A stretch of 64,000 bases of DNA from Salegentibacter salinarum (lineage in GTDB: Bacteria; Bacteroidota; Bacteroidia; Flavobacteriales; Flavobacteriaceae): assembly GCF_900168115.1 (NCBI RefSeq), contig NZ_FUZC01000005.1, positions 124,001-188,000 of the forward strand. The letters run 5' to 3'. The notes beneath the pieces were generated by a model. The model saw only the letters and a list, made by a program, of their open reading frames with translations, was not told the origin of the DNA and made no database searches. The position numbers were made by a program, and so were the translations under genes. Shown here piece by piece: positions 54,112 to 63,902 of this stretch. Position 1 is the stretch's first letter. Each line of letters starts with the position of its first letter.

Positions 54112-56040
54112 TTACTTCACTTCTTCAAAATCAACATCTTCTACATCGTCTCCGCTTTTAGCGTCACCTCCGGCTTGTTCACCACCCTGGGCACCGGTAG
54201 CACCTTGTTGTGGTCCTGCCTGGCCACCTTGAGCTTCAGCCTGTGCTTTATACATTTCTTCAGAAGCTGTTTTCCAGGCTTCGTTCAATTTGTCTAAAGC
54301 AGGAGTTATTTGATCCAGCTCTTTGGTTTCGTAAGCTTTCTTTAATTCTTCTAAAGCTTCTTCTACCGGCTTTTTCTTATCTTCAGAAATCTTATCTCCA
54401 AATTCCTTCAACTGCTTTTCAGTTTGGAAGATCATAGCATCGGCTTCGTTAAGCTTATCTACTTTTTCTTTGGTTTTCTTATCAGCATCAGCATTTGCTT
54501 CAGCTTCTTTCTTCATTTTCTCGATTTCTTCTTCGGTTAATCCTGAAGAAGCCTCGATACGAATATCCTGAGATTTTCCGGTTGCTTTATCGGTAGCGCT
54601 TACTTTAATGATACCATTGGCATCAATATCAAAAGTCACTTCAATTTGAGGTGTTCCTCTTGGCGCTGGTGGAATTCCGTCTAAGTGGAATCTACCAATT
54701 GTTTTGTTGTCTGCCGCCATGGGACGTTCACCCTGCAACACGTGGATTTCTACTGAAGGCTGATTATCGGCAGCAGTAGAGAAAGTCTGTGATTTCTTGG
54801 TTGGAATAGTTGTATTTGATTCTATAAGTTTAGTGTTGACTCCTCCCATAGTTTCAATACCTAAAGAAAGTGGAGTAACATCAAGTAACAGTACATCTTT
54901 TACATCTCCGGTTAATACACCACCCTGGATAGCTGCACCAATTGCAACCACCTCATCTGGGTTAACCCCTTTAGAAGGTTTTTTACCAAAGAATGCCTCT
55001 ACCTCTTCCTGAATTTTAGGAATACGTGTAGACCCACCAACAAGAATTACTTCATCTATATCGCTTTTTGAAAGTCCCGCATCGCTAAGTGCTTTTTTCA
55101 CAGGATCCATTGAGCGTGTTACTAGTTCTGAAGCCAATTGCTCGAACTTAGAACGGCTAATTGTTTCAACAAGGTGTTTTGGTCCGCTTGAAGTTGCCGT
55201 TACGTAAGGCAAATTGATTTCAGTTTGCGTTGATGAAGATAACTCGATTTTTGCTTTTTCAGCAGCTTCTTTTAAACGCTGAAGTGCCATTGGATCTTTT
55301 CTAAGATCAATATCTTCTGCTTTTTGGAAAGTATCTGCAAGATAATCTATTAATACCTCATCAAAATCATCACCACCAAGGTGAGTATCACCATTTGTAG
55401 ATAATACTTCAAATACACCATCACCTAACTCAAGGATCGAGATATCAAAAGTACCACCACCAAGGTCATAAACAGCGATCTTCTGATCCTGAGATTTTTT
55501 ATCAAGTCCGTAAGCAAGTGCTGCTGCGGTTGGTTCGTTTATAATTCGGCTTACTTTTAATCCCGCGATCTCTCCGGCTTCTTTGGTTGCCTGACGTTGA
55601 GAATCGTTAAAATAAGCAGGAACGGTAATTACCGCTTCAGTTACATCCTGTCCAAGATAATCTTCTGCGGTTTTCTTCATTTTTTGAAGTACCATTGCAG
55701 AAAGTTCCTGCGGAGTATATTTTCTTCCGTCAATTTCTACACGTGGAGTATCATTATCTCCTTTTACTACTTTATAAGGAACTCTTCCTGCTTCTTTCGA
55801 AGATTCAGAATATTTGTTCCCCATAAATCTTTTTATAGATGCTACGGTTTTTGTTGGGTTAGTAACAGCCTGTCTTTTTGCAGGGTCACCAACCTTTATC
55901 TCACCACCTTCTACAAATGCAATTACAGATGGTGTAGTTCTTTTTCCTTCGGCATTAGGTATTACCGTAGGCTCGTTACCTTCCATTACGGCAACGCAAG
56001 AGTTGGTAGTACCTAAGTCAATTCCAATTATTTTACTCAT
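54112..56040 (-). CDS. dnaK: Molecular chaperone DnaK (Hsp70)
   Basis: 642 residues. ATP-driven folding chaperone of the cytosol. The N-terminal ATPase has [57 protein letters not shown] and [15 protein letters not shown]. The substrate-binding domain has [17 protein letters not shown]. The lid ends in a Gly/Gln-rich linker and the highly conserved terminal [10 protein letters not shown]. Length is standard. dnaJ and grpE are not beside it. Confidence 0.98.
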   Translation of the reverse strand: MSKIIGIDLGTTNSCVAVMEGNEPTVIPNAEGKRTTPSVIAFVEGGEIKVGDPAKRQAVTNPTKTVASIKRFMGNKYSESSKEAGRVPYKVVKGDNDTPRVEIDGRKYTPQELSAMVLQKMKKTAEDYLGQDVTEAVITVPAYFNDSQRQATKEAGEIAGLKVSRIINEPTAAALAYGLDKKSQDQKIAVYDLGGGTFDISILELGDGVFEVLSTNGDTHLGGDDFDEVLIDYLADTFQKAEDIDLRKDPMALQRLKEAAEKAKIELSSSTQTEINLPYVTATSSGPKHLVETISRSKFEQLASELVTRSMDPVKKALSDAGLSKSDIDEVILVGGSTRIPKIQEEVEAFFGKKPSKGVNPDEVVAIGAAIQGGVLTGDVKDVLLLDVTPLSLGIETMGGVNTKLIESNTTIPTKKSQTFSTAADNQPSVEIHVLQGERPMAADNKTIGRFHLDGIPPAPRGTPQIEVTFDIDANGIIKVSATDKATGKSQDIRIEASSGLTEEEIEKMKKEAEANADADKKTKEKVDKLNEADAMIFQTEKQLKEFGDKISEDKKKPVEEALEELKKAYETKELDQITPALDKLNEAWKTASEEMYKAQAEAQGGQAGPQQGATGAQGGEQAGGDAKSGDDVEDVDFEEVK

Positions 56041-56230
56041 AACTTTATACGTTGAATTTTATATTATTGATTTCAATTGTTCGATGTGTTAAAGTCAATC
56101 ATTATGCCAGCAGAAAACTTCTGACAGGTTGTCATTCAAACCTGAAACTGCTTGCCAAATCTGCGCTTTACGGATTACGAAATCGTTTTAATATTATTTC
56201 AAATCTTAAGGTATCACACTAACAAATCCT

Positions 56231-56252
56231 TATTTTTGCAGTAAAATAGGAG
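56231..56252 (+). promoter_or_regulatory. Candidate -7 element and Shine-Dalgarno site of sdaA
   Basis: TATTTTTG at 56231-56238 matches TAnnTTTG. AGGAG at 56248-56252 is seven bases before the ATG at 56260. A clear Shine-Dalgarno match is uncommon in this window. Confidence 0.5.
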
Positions 56253-56259
56253 TTATACA

Positions 56260-57693
56260 ATGCGAAAAATTGAATGTATTAGTGTTTTTGATATGATGAA
56301 GGTAGGCGTTGGACCATCCAGTTCTCATACCTTGGGGCCCTGGCGTGCAGCGCAGCGCTGGATTACCGAATTAAAGCAAAAAGGCATCTTTAACGATGTT
56401 GAACATATACATATAGATCTTTATGGCTCCCTCTCTTTAACCGGAATTGGCCACGCGACAGATATTGCTACTATTTTAGGCCTTTGCGGGCACGATCCCG
56501 TAACTATGGATATTTCTATAATTGATGCCGAAATTGAAAAAATTCGGGAATCAAAAAAACTTCAACTTAACGCTGAACGGGAAATTGATTTCAGCATTGC
56601 CGATGATGTAAAATTCAATCGTAAATTCCTTGAATTTCATCCTAACGGAATGACTTTTCGGGCAAGGCTGAAAAACGGCAAAAAAACCTCCTCTTCATTT
56701 TATTCTATTGGTGGTGGATTCGTGGTAAAGAAAGAAAGAAAAAACGCCAGCAACAAGATGAAAAGCTTTTTGGAATTTCCTTTTCCCATAGAAAAAGCTA
56801 CAGAACTCCTCGCCTATTGCAAAGCCGAAAACAAACCTATTTCTGAAATCGTCCTGGAAAACGAAAAATCGCTTAGAAGCGAAGAAGAGATAGATGTCGG
56901 TTTAAAGCAAATCTGGGATGTGATGCTGGAATCCATGTACATTGGTTGCCATACCGAAGGAACCCTTCCCGGAGGACTCAATGTTAAGCGACGTTCTTTT
57001 GAAATGCACCAACGCCTAATTGGGGACCAGCAGTATAACTCGCCTGAAGAATGGATTAAGGCTATTAGAAGAACCGAAGTAAAATTCAGGCAAATTCTTA
57101 AATGGGTAAGCTGTTTTGCAATTAGTGTCAACGAAGTGAACGCATCCCTGGGACGCGTAGTTACCGCTCCAACTAATGGAAGCGCAGGTACCGTACCATC
57201 AGTGATGATGTATTATATGGTAATAGAAAATCACGAAGCTACTTTTGAAGATATGAAACGCTTTATGCTCGTAGCCGGTGAAATTGGCAGTCTCTTTAAA
57301 AAAGGCGCTACAATTTCGGCCGCAATGGGTGGTTGCCAGGCCGAAATTGGTGTTTCTTCTGCAATGGCTGCCGGCGGATTAACAGAACTCCTCGGCGGAA
57401 CTCCAGAGCAGGTGCTTATGGCAGCAGAAATCGCGATGGAACACCACCTTGGTTTAACCTGCGATCCTATCGCCGGTTTGGTACAGGTTCCTTGCATTGA
57501 AAGAAATGCTATGGGCGCCATTAAAGCAATTAACGCTGCCGAAATTGCACTGGAAAGCGATGCTACAAAAGCAAAAGTTCCACTCGATAAAGTGATTGAA
57601 ACTATGTGGGACACCGCAAAAGATATGAACTCCAAATACAAAGAAACCTCAGAAGGCGGACTCGCAGTGAAGGTGAATTTGAGTGATTGTTAA
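56260..57693 (+). CDS. sdaA: L-serine ammonia-lyase, iron-sulfur type
   Basis: 477 residues, single-chain type. It converts L-serine to pyruvate and ammonia with a [4Fe-4S] cluster. The beta part has VGVGPSSSHTLGPWRAAQRW; the alpha part has the cluster Cys residues in GGCQAEIGVSS and LTCDPIAGLVQVPCIERN. APTNGSAGTVP is the substrate loop. Length and order are as in E. coli SdaA. Monocistronic. Confidence 0.95.
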   Translation: MRKIECISVFDMMKVGVGPSSSHTLGPWRAAQRWITELKQKGIFNDVEHIHIDLYGSLSLTGIGHATDIATILGLCGHDPVTMDISIIDAEIEKIRESKKLQLNAEREIDFSIADDVKFNRKFLEFHPNGMTFRARLKNGKKTSSSFYSIGGGFVVKKERKNASNKMKSFLEFPFPIEKATELLAYCKAENKPISEIVLENEKSLRSEEEIDVGLKQIWDVMLESMYIGCHTEGTLPGGLNVKRRSFEMHQRLIGDQQYNSPEEWIKAIRRTEVKFRQILKWVSCFAISVNEVNASLGRVVTAPTNGSAGTVPSVMMYYMVIENHEATFEDMKRFMLVAGEIGSLFKKGATISAAMGGCQAEIGVSSAMAAGGLTELLGGTPEQVLMAAEIAMEHHLGLTCDPIAGLVQVPCIERNAMGAIKAINAAEIALESDATKAKVPLDKVIETMWDTAKDMNSKYKETSEGGLAVKVNLSDC

Positions 57694-58089
57694 AAAAAGT
57701 TCCTTTAAATTCTCATTGCGAAGAGCGAAGCGATGTGGCAATCTGTTGCTGATCTGGTCTCCATTGAGGGTTATCAGTTTTGCGTTTTTCGTTCGTGATT
57801 TATAGTTTTTGAATTATCGTTTATGGTTTTCCCCTCTCTGTTGGGAGTCACGCGGTATGGCTTGTGAGTTTAAAATTTTAATAGCAATGTTATTCTAAAT
57901 CTCAAAACCACAAACATCTAACTACAAATAATTTTTTAAAGCCTACCGAGACTGAAACTATTTGTTGACTTCATTTTTTCCCGCTTTTCGGCATTGCGAT
58001 GGAGAAAAATTTTTTCAATAAAAAATAGGTGAATTCGTGGCTTAAATCAAAGACAGTTTTAAATTGCAGTAATATTTAAAATAAAAATC
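57694..58089. other. 396-base intergenic stretch with a dispersed repeat
   Basis: AT-rich, no gene seen. An inverted pair ATTGC/GCAAT encloses GCGAAGAGCGAAGCGATGTG (57715-57742), a string like a common Bacteroidota dispersed repeat. The rest shows nothing I can name. Confidence 0.5.
57715..57742. repeat. Dispersed repeat-like element after sdaA
   Basis: ATTGC at 57715-57719 and GCAAT at 57738-57742 flank GCGAAG- and AGCGAAGCG-type sequence, 22 bases after the sdaA stop. Confidence 0.45.
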
Positions 58090-58767
58090 TTGCAATTCCC
58101 TAAAATTCCGCCTAAAGTCAGTAATCTCTTTCGCAACTACTGGTTCATGATAGGAACGTATTTCCTGTTTTTCTTTTTACTGGGATTTCTAAATACCTTT
58201 TTACCGGAATTAGACCTGGAAAAATACCAGCAAACCGAATTATTCGATTTAATGCATGAGAGTCCGCTGGCATTTGTGATTATGGCGGTAATCATTGCTC
58301 CGTTGCTGGAAGAAAGTATGTTTAGAACCCTAATTAGACCTTCATTTACCGAAATTCACATCTTTACCTGCGCCGTTCTAGCATTTATTGGTTTAGGCTT
58401 TATTCCCCAGGAAGCACATTCTTTATTAAAATACGCACTGGTAATTTTATCTGCAATTATCGTATTTCTCTTTTTACAGTCTTTAAAACCTGGCCGGGCA
58501 ATGCGTAAATTTCGCGTTTTTTTATACCGAAATTATAAGGTGATCTGGCTTCTTTCGGCAGTAATTTTCGGACTGGTGCATATCTGGAATTACGTTGAGG
58601 GCTGGCAGTTAGACCTGATTTTATTCATTCTTATTTTTCCAAGGATTATCGCGGGGTATTTCTTCGGAAAGATAAAAATAGAAAACGGAAACCTGCTCTG
58701 GCCTATCGCAATGCATGCCATGAACAATGGGATTGTTGTTTTCTTCCTGCTTCCGAAGCTTTTATAA
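58090..58767 (+). CDS. CPBP-family intramembrane glutamic protease; TTG start
   Basis: 225 residues, about six membrane helices. CAAX/CPBP motifs are present: EESMFR (E74, E75, R79), FGLVHIWNY (motif 2 His), and HAMNN (H209, N213). It may process membrane peptides, but substrates are rarely known for this family. TTG at 58090 is the only start near the N-terminus; an in-frame stop is at 58060-58062 with no ATG between. Confidence 0.85.
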   Translation: MQFPKIPPKVSNLFRNYWFMIGTYFLFFFLLGFLNTFLPELDLEKYQQTELFDLMHESPLAFVIMAVIIAPLLEESMFRTLIRPSFTEIHIFTCAVLAFIGLGFIPQEAHSLLKYALVILSAIIVFLFLQSLKPGRAMRKFRVFLYRNYKVIWLLSAVIFGLVHIWNYVEGWQLDLILFILIFPRIIAGYFFGKIKIENGNLLWPIAMHAMNNGIVVFFLLPKLL

Positions 58768-58850
58768 TAAGTAAATCAACAATGTATATGATCTTCAGTG
58801 GATTTTTAAGTATTTACTACACTTCTTTATCTTTATCTAAAAATTGAATC

Positions 58851-59882
58851 ATGTATTCTTCCTATTTAAGGTTTTTCCTTTTCACATTTCTGATTTCTTC
58901 ATTTTTGAGTTGTAAAAATGAGGAAAAGAAAACTGCTGAAACTTCTGAAGAAAATATTCAGAAACCAGAAAAGTCCTATCACGAAAAATATATGGAAGAG
59001 ATTGCTGAAATCGAAGAACGCGCTTCAGTATCAACCGCAGGAATGCTGAAAATTGAAGGAGGGGAATATATGATGGGTGGAAATTCACAACAGGCCAGGC
59101 GAGATGAGTTTCCGCAGCATAAAGAGACTATTAAAACACTTTGGGTAGATGAAACTGAAGTCACCAATGCTGAATTTCGGGAATTCGTGGAGGCAACCGG
59201 ATACGTGACTACGGCAGAACGAAGTTTTGAAATTAATGGAGAAACCTTCCCTCCCGGGGCTATGGTATTTGATGCCGAAAACCCGCAGGCCTGGTGGAAA
59301 TTTAAGGAAGGGGCCAACTGGAAGCATCCGCAAGGACCTGAAAGTTCCATAGAAGGAAAAGAAGATCATCCCGTGGTACAGGTTTCCTGGTATGATGCTA
59401 TGGCTTATGCAAAATGGGCCGGAAAACGTTTACCTACCGAGGCCGAATTTGAATACCTCGCCCGGGGCGGAAAAGAAAACCAAATCTACCATTGGGGAAA
59501 CGATTTTGAAAAAGCTACAGAGTTTGTGAATTTCCACCAGGGAGATTTTCCTGTCTCCAACGCTATCAAAGATAATTTTGAAAAAACCGCCCCGGTAAAA
59601 AGTTTTCCGAAAAACGGGTTCGGACTGTATGAAATATCTGGAAATGCCTGGGAATGGGTTTTAGACACTTATTACCCAAATGCCTATTCAAAAATGGATC
59701 AGCGCACCGATGGATACTTCAAAGAATACTTTAATTCTGAACAACAAAAAGTAATTCGTGGAGGCTCTTTCTTATGCAGTGAATCTTATTGCACGGGCTA
59801 TCGCAACGCGACAAGAATGAGCTCTACGCCAGAAAGCGGTTTGGAACATTTAAGTTTCAGGTGCGTAAAAGATGTTGAATAG
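58851..59882 (+). CDS. Formylglycine-generating enzyme-type lipoprotein with both active-site cysteines
   Basis: 343 residues, lipoprotein signal ending LSC followed by KNEEKK. FGE-sulfatase fold: GEYMMGGNSQQARRDE-type start, WVDETEVTNAEFREFVEATG, KRLPTEAEFEYLARGG, ISGNAWEWVLDTYYP and RGGSFLCSESYC. C309 and C314 are five apart, as in the active-site pair of human FGE, which oxidises a sulfatase Cys or Ser to formylglycine. Many family members lack the pair, so this one may be active. No sulfatase gene is in the window. The stop abuts the convergent NTF2-like gene with no gap. Confidence 0.88.
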   Translation: MYSSYLRFFLFTFLISSFLSCKNEEKKTAETSEENIQKPEKSYHEKYMEEIAEIEERASVSTAGMLKIEGGEYMMGGNSQQARRDEFPQHKETIKTLWVDETEVTNAEFREFVEATGYVTTAERSFEINGETFPPGAMVFDAENPQAWWKFKEGANWKHPQGPESSIEGKEDHPVVQVSWYDAMAYAKWAGKRLPTEAEFEYLARGGKENQIYHWGNDFEKATEFVNFHQGDFPVSNAIKDNFEKTAPVKSFPKNGFGLYEISGNAWEWVLDTYYPNAYSKMDQRTDGYFKEYFNSEQQKVIRGGSFLCSESYCTGYRNATRMSSTPESGLEHLSFRCVKDVE

Positions 59883-60338
59883 TTACTTGCAACCCGATTT
59901 ACTACGCGTATCTACTAAATAAATGATCTTCCATTCTCCCTTCAATTTCATCAGCTGAAAAGTGTTCACACCGCAATGACTTAAATCGTCATTTACATAA
60001 AAAGAATAAGGGGTACTAACATTGGCGATCATTCCGTTGATATTAATATCAAAATCGTGTAATTTTTCTTCGAATTTAGTTGAAGTCGGAATTGAAGATA
60101 TCGACTTCAGAAAATGTGAATACTCTGAAGTCGATAGTTCCGTATTACCCTCAGCATCAATAGCTACAGATTGCATTTTAATATCGGGATGGGCAAAACT
60201 CTTTAACCTGGTAGAATCCTGAACGTGAAAAGCTTCAAAGAAATTTTCAATTAAGCTTTGAAGGTTTTCTTTTTCTGTATTTTGGCTCCATCCTGCCGGA
60301 CCCAAAAGCAAAAAACTAATTATAAATAACTTCTTCAT
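59883..60338 (-). CDS. Secreted NTF2-like (SnoaL/DUF4440-type) protein
   Basis: 151 residues from the ATG at 60338 (MKKLFIISFLLLGPAGWSQ signal peptide); an upstream ATG at 60347 adds MNS. The mature part is an NTF2-like cone fold: LIENFFEAFHVQDSTRLKSF, then VSTPYSFYVNDDLSHCGVN and FQLMKLKGEWKIIYLVDTR. The family includes many proteins of unknown ligand. It reads towards the FGE-type gene, with stops side by side. Confidence 0.8.
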   Translation of the reverse strand: MKKLFIISFLLLGPAGWSQNTEKENLQSLIENFFEAFHVQDSTRLKSFAHPDIKMQSVAIDAEGNTELSTSEYSHFLKSISSIPTSTKFEEKLHDFDININGMIANVSTPYSFYVNDDLSHCGVNTFQLMKLKGEWKIIYLVDTRSKSGCK

Positions 60339-60400
60339 TGAATTCATTTTATTTAAATGCTAATTTAGTATTTTAAAGTTTTCACGCTAACCCATCAAAT

Positions 60401-61531
60401 ATGAAAAAAGTCACGATTGTTTTCTGGTGTATATTTTGTAGTTTCCTCTTCAGTAATCATTCAGTTCAGGCCCAGGAAAAGCAGCAAAAAAAGATTATCG
60501 GCTATATTATGGGTGATAATGTAGATGATAAGTTTGGTAAAATTTCACCGGATAAACTTACCCACATCAATTACGCTTTTGCCAATATTAATGAAGGAAA
60601 AATTATTGAAGGCAATCCAAAAGACAAAGAACGATTAAAGAAATTAAACAGTTTAAAAGAAGAAAATCACGATTTAAAAATTCTGATTTCGGTTGGAGGC
60701 TGGACCTGGTCTGGAGGATTTTCTGAAGCAGTTGCTACCAAAACTGACAGGGAAAAATTTGCTAATAGCGGAATTTCATTTCTGCAAAAACACAAGATTG
60801 ACGGCATAGATTTAGACTGGGAATATCCCGGACTGCCGGGTGCTGGAAATCCTCATACACCTGAAGATAAACAAAACTTCACCTCTATTTTAAAACTTTT
60901 TAGGAAGAAATTAGATTCGCTGGGCAAAATAGACCAGCGAAATTATTTACTTACTATCGCAACTGCGGCCACTCAGGAATATTTAGATAACGTAGAATTG
61001 GACAAGATTCATCCTTACCTGGATTTTATAAATATTATGAGCTACGATTACCAGGGTGGCTGGAACGATTCTACATCGCATCATACCAATTTATTTGTTT
61101 CAGAGACCGATCCTGAAGATTATAAGCAAAGTACCAAAACCGCTGTGAGGGAACATCTGGAAACCGGAGTTCCTTCAGATAAAATTGTTGTAGGCGTGGC
61201 TTTCTATGGTCGCGGATGGCACGAAACCGCAAACAAAAACTTTGGCTTACATCAAAAAGCTTCAGGAAATGCTTTCAGTATAAATTACAGGGAATTAAAG
61301 GATAGTATAGTAACAGGTGAATATAAACGCCACTGGGATAAAACAGCGAAAGCGCCCTTTCTTTGGCGGGAAGATACCAAAACATTTATTACCTATGATG
61401 ACCCTGAATCTATAAAGGAAAAAGCTCAATTTATTAAAGAGAATAAGCTTGGTGGCGCGATGTTTTGGCAATACCACGGGGATGATGGAGAGCTTCTTGA
61501 AACTTTATATACTGAACTTCAAAAACAATAA
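60401..61531 (+). CDS. Glycoside hydrolase family 18 chitinase-type enzyme
   Basis: 376 residues with a signal peptide (ending SVQAQ). GH18 TIM barrel: ILISVGGWTWSGGFSEAV and the catalytic DGIDLDWEYPG (D134, D137, D139, E141 as proton donor). Later MSYDYQGGW and AMFWQYHGDDG close the barrel. It should cut beta-1,4-GlcNAc polymers such as chitin. There is no added chitin-binding module and no type IX sorting domain, so it is likely periplasmic or plainly secreted. Confidence 0.93.
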   Translation: MKKVTIVFWCIFCSFLFSNHSVQAQEKQQKKIIGYIMGDNVDDKFGKISPDKLTHINYAFANINEGKIIEGNPKDKERLKKLNSLKEENHDLKILISVGGWTWSGGFSEAVATKTDREKFANSGISFLQKHKIDGIDLDWEYPGLPGAGNPHTPEDKQNFTSILKLFRKKLDSLGKIDQRNYLLTIATAATQEYLDNVELDKIHPYLDFINIMSYDYQGGWNDSTSHHTNLFVSETDPEDYKQSTKTAVREHLETGVPSDKIVVGVAFYGRGWHETANKNFGLHQKASGNAFSINYRELKDSIVTGEYKRHWDKTAKAPFLWREDTKTFITYDDPESIKEKAQFIKENKLGGAMFWQYHGDDGELLETLYTELQKQ

Positions 61532-61591
61532 AACCGTCTCCTTGCCTGAAAACCCCGCGTTTTTGTACTTTTACCTTCCAAAATTAAAACT

Positions 61592-62410
61592 ATGTCTGTA
61601 GCTAAGAAAGAATATAAAAGAGTCACCACCAAGTCCCTTGTAGATATGAAGAAGAATGGTGAGAAGATTGCGATGCTGACTTCCTATGATTTTTCTATGG
61701 CAAAAATTGTAGATGGTGCCGGAATTGACGTTATTTTAGTGGGTGATTCTGCCAGTAATGTGATGGCAGGACACGAAACCACGCTTCCCATTACATTAGA
61801 CCAAATGATATATCACGCCACTAGCGTGGTAAGAGCGATAAATCGCGCCCTCGTGGTAGTAGATCTTCCTTTCGGAAGTTATCAAAGTGATCCAAAAGAA
61901 GCTTTGAGGTCGGCTATAAGAATTATGAAAGAAAGCGGCGGACATGCGGTGAAACTTGAAGGCGGAAAAGAGATTAAAGAATCGCTTAAACGAATTTTGC
62001 ACGCCGGAATTCCGGTGATGGGTCATTTAGGTTTAACCCCGCAATCTATCTATAAATTTGGAACCTATACTGTTCGCGCAAAAGAAGAAGCTGAAGCCGA
62101 AAAATTAAAATCTGATGCGATCTTGCTGGAACGTTTGGGCTGTTTTGCCATAGTTTTAGAAAAGGTTCCGGCAAAACTAGCTAAAGAAGTAGCTGAAAGT
62201 ATAAGTATACCGGTGATAGGAATTGGCGCAGGAAACGGAGTTGACGGCCAGGTTTTAGTAGTGCACGATATGCTTGGAATGACCCACGAATTCAATCCAA
62301 GGTTTCTTAGAAGATACGCCGATCTTCATAAAGAAATGACCAAAGCTTTTGAAGACTATCGTGACGACGTAAAAAGTAAGAGTTTCCCGTCTGATGACGA
62401 ACAATATTAG
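61592..62410 (+). CDS. panB: 3-methyl-2-oxobutanoate hydroxymethyltransferase PanB
   Basis: 272 residues. It makes ketopantoate from 2-oxoisovalerate and methylene-THF in pantothenate synthesis. Seen: [40 protein letters not shown] (metal and substrate ligands), [20 protein letters not shown] and [20 protein letters not shown]. Length normal. panC and panD are not in the window. Confidence 0.97.
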   Translation: MSVAKKEYKRVTTKSLVDMKKNGEKIAMLTSYDFSMAKIVDGAGIDVILVGDSASNVMAGHETTLPITLDQMIYHATSVVRAINRALVVVDLPFGSYQSDPKEALRSAIRIMKESGGHAVKLEGGKEIKESLKRILHAGIPVMGHLGLTPQSIYKFGTYTVRAKEEAEAEKLKSDAILLERLGCFAIVLEKVPAKLAKEVAESISIPVIGIGAGNGVDGQVLVVHDMLGMTHEFNPRFLRRYADLHKEMTKAFEDYRDDVKSKSFPSDDEQY

Positions 62411-62416
62411 TTAGTA

Positions 62417-62443
62417 AGCAGTGAACAGTTGCAGTTGGCAGTA
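62417..62443. repeat. Low-complexity CAGT repeat tract
   Basis: Between panB and the RluA-type gene, four CAGT units at irregular spacing (GCAGTGAACAGTTGCAGT and on). It resembles degenerate repeats of this type in Bacteroidota intergenic sequence. Confidence 0.4.
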
Positions 62444-62460
62444 CAAATAAAATCTTCTTT

Positions 62461-63159
62461 TTGGGAAAAATAATTTCAGATAAAAATAACCTCCAGGTAC
62501 TTTATGAAGACAACCATATCATTGTGGTTAATAAACGACCCGGAGATATTGTTCAGGGTGATAAAACAGGCGACAAACCTTTAAGCGAGGTTGTAAAATC
62601 TTATATAAAAGAAAAATATAATAAACCCGGAAATGTTTATTTAGGCGTAGTTCACCGTTTAGACAGACCAACTAGCGGAATTGTTCTTTTTGCTAAAACT
62701 TCTAAAGCGCTTCCCCGACTCAATAAACTTTTTCAAGAAAAAGAAGCACAAAAAACATATTGGGCAATTGTAAAAAATGTTCCGTCAAAAAAATCGGATA
62801 TTTTAATTCATTTTCTGAAGAGAAATTCGAAGCAAAACAAATCTTATGCTCATATTAAAGAAGTTCCTGAAAGTAAAAAAGCTATCCTGGAATATAGAAT
62901 ACTGAAAGAACTCGATAATTATTTTCTCCTTGAAGTAGATTTACATACCGGCCGGCACCATCAAATTAGAAGTCAACTTTCGGCTATTGGCAGCCCGATT
63001 AAAGGCGATCTTAAATATGGTTTTGACCGGAGCAATAAAGACGCCAGCATTCATTTGCACGCCAGGGAACTCAAATTTATTCATCCCGTAAAAAAAGAAG
63101 AAATCCATATTATTGCATTTCCTCCAGATGAAGTGTTGTGGAATAATTGTTTAAATTAA
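62461..63159 (+). CDS. RluA-family pseudouridine synthase; TTG start
   Basis: 232 residues. The catalytic motif is HRLDRPTSG with D68, and later TGRHHQIRSQLSAIGSPIKG supports RluA type. It converts uridine to pseudouridine in rRNA or tRNA; the position is not predictable. There is no N-terminal S4 domain. TTG at 62461 is the only start, since an in-frame stop lies at 62422-62424 and no ATG or GTG occurs between. Confidence 0.9.
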   Translation: MGKIISDKNNLQVLYEDNHIIVVNKRPGDIVQGDKTGDKPLSEVVKSYIKEKYNKPGNVYLGVVHRLDRPTSGIVLFAKTSKALPRLNKLFQEKEAQKTYWAIVKNVPSKKSDILIHFLKRNSKQNKSYAHIKEVPESKKAILEYRILKELDNYFLLEVDLHTGRHHQIRSQLSAIGSPIKGDLKYGFDRSNKDASIHLHARELKFIHPVKKEEIHIIAFPPDEVLWNNCLN

Positions 63160-63176
63160 AACTATCTGAATCACCT

Positions 63177-63902
63177 ATGAAAAATTTTTACTTAAGCTTA
63201 ATCTTTAGCGGAATTTCAATTTCTGCATTTGCCCAGGATACCATTTATATGGATAAAGATTATCAGGAACTGGACACTAAAGAAAATGCTGAATTTTTTA
63301 AAATAATTACTCCAAATGCTGAGGATGCCGATTTTCTTAACACCACCTATTTTATGGATGGAACAAAAAAAGCTGAGCAATCTTATGATCTCAAAGAAGA
63401 AAAGAAGGTTTACCAGGGATTACATAAACATTATTATGAATCTGGGGAATTATTTTACCAACTTCCATTTAAAAATGGAAAAAAGCACGGGCATCTCCTG
63501 GCGTACTGGGAAAATGGGACAAAAAGACGTCATGATGTTTTTAAAAAAGATGAACTGAAAGAAGGAAAGGTATGGAATGAAGAAGGAGAAGAACTTGATT
63601 ACTTTGCATATCATATTCCTGCTTCATTCCCCGGCGGACAGGAAAAATTACAGGCCTTCTTAAAAGAAAATATAAATATGCCTCAGGAACAGGAAAGAGG
63701 CACTGTGGTAAAGGTAATTTTAAAATTTACCATTAATCCTGAAGGCGATCTTTCAGAAATTCAAATAGTGGAAGGTGCTCCTCATCGCTACAATGCAGAA
63801 TCGGTTAGGGTTTTAGCCAATATGCCAAAATGGAATCCTAGCATACGCTTTGGAGAACAAGTCGCTACGAGATACTCATTACCAATTATTTTCCGAAAAT
63901 AG
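63177..63902 (+). CDS. Secreted protein with MORN-like repeats and TonB C-terminal domain
   Basis: 241 residues from the ATG at 63177 (MKNFYLSLIFSGISISAFAQ signal peptide, cleavage after FAQ); the ATG-less extension to 63147 overlaps the previous gene. Residues about 70-145 have YESGELFYQLPFKNGKKHGH and ENGTKRRHDVF, like MORN/YwqK-type repeats. Residues about 150-241 match the TonB C-terminal domain (FPGGQEKLQAFLKENINMP, KVILKFTINPEGDLSEIQI). There is no N-terminal anchor of normal TonB type, so it is probably not an energy transducer. 17 bases after the RluA-type gene. Confidence 0.85.
   Translation: MKNFYLSLIFSGISISAFAQDTIYMDKDYQELDTKENAEFFKIITPNAEDADFLNTTYFMDGTKKAEQSYDLKEEKKVYQGLHKHYYESGELFYQLPFKNGKKHGHLLAYWENGTKRRHDVFKKDELKEGKVWNEEGEELDYFAYHIPASFPGGQEKLQAFLKENINMPQEQERGTVVKVILKFTINPEGDLSEIQIVEGAPHRYNAESVRVLANMPKWNPSIRFGEQVATRYSLPIIFRK

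Noticed and set aside
55597-57641. Long antisense frames inside dnaK and sdaA
   Set aside because: Both overlie highly conserved genes and have no recognisable protein features.
58851-59882. Assignment as a gliding-motility protein of the GldJ/GldK type
   Set aside because: It is shorter than those proteins, the gld neighbours are absent, and the active-site Cys pair is present.
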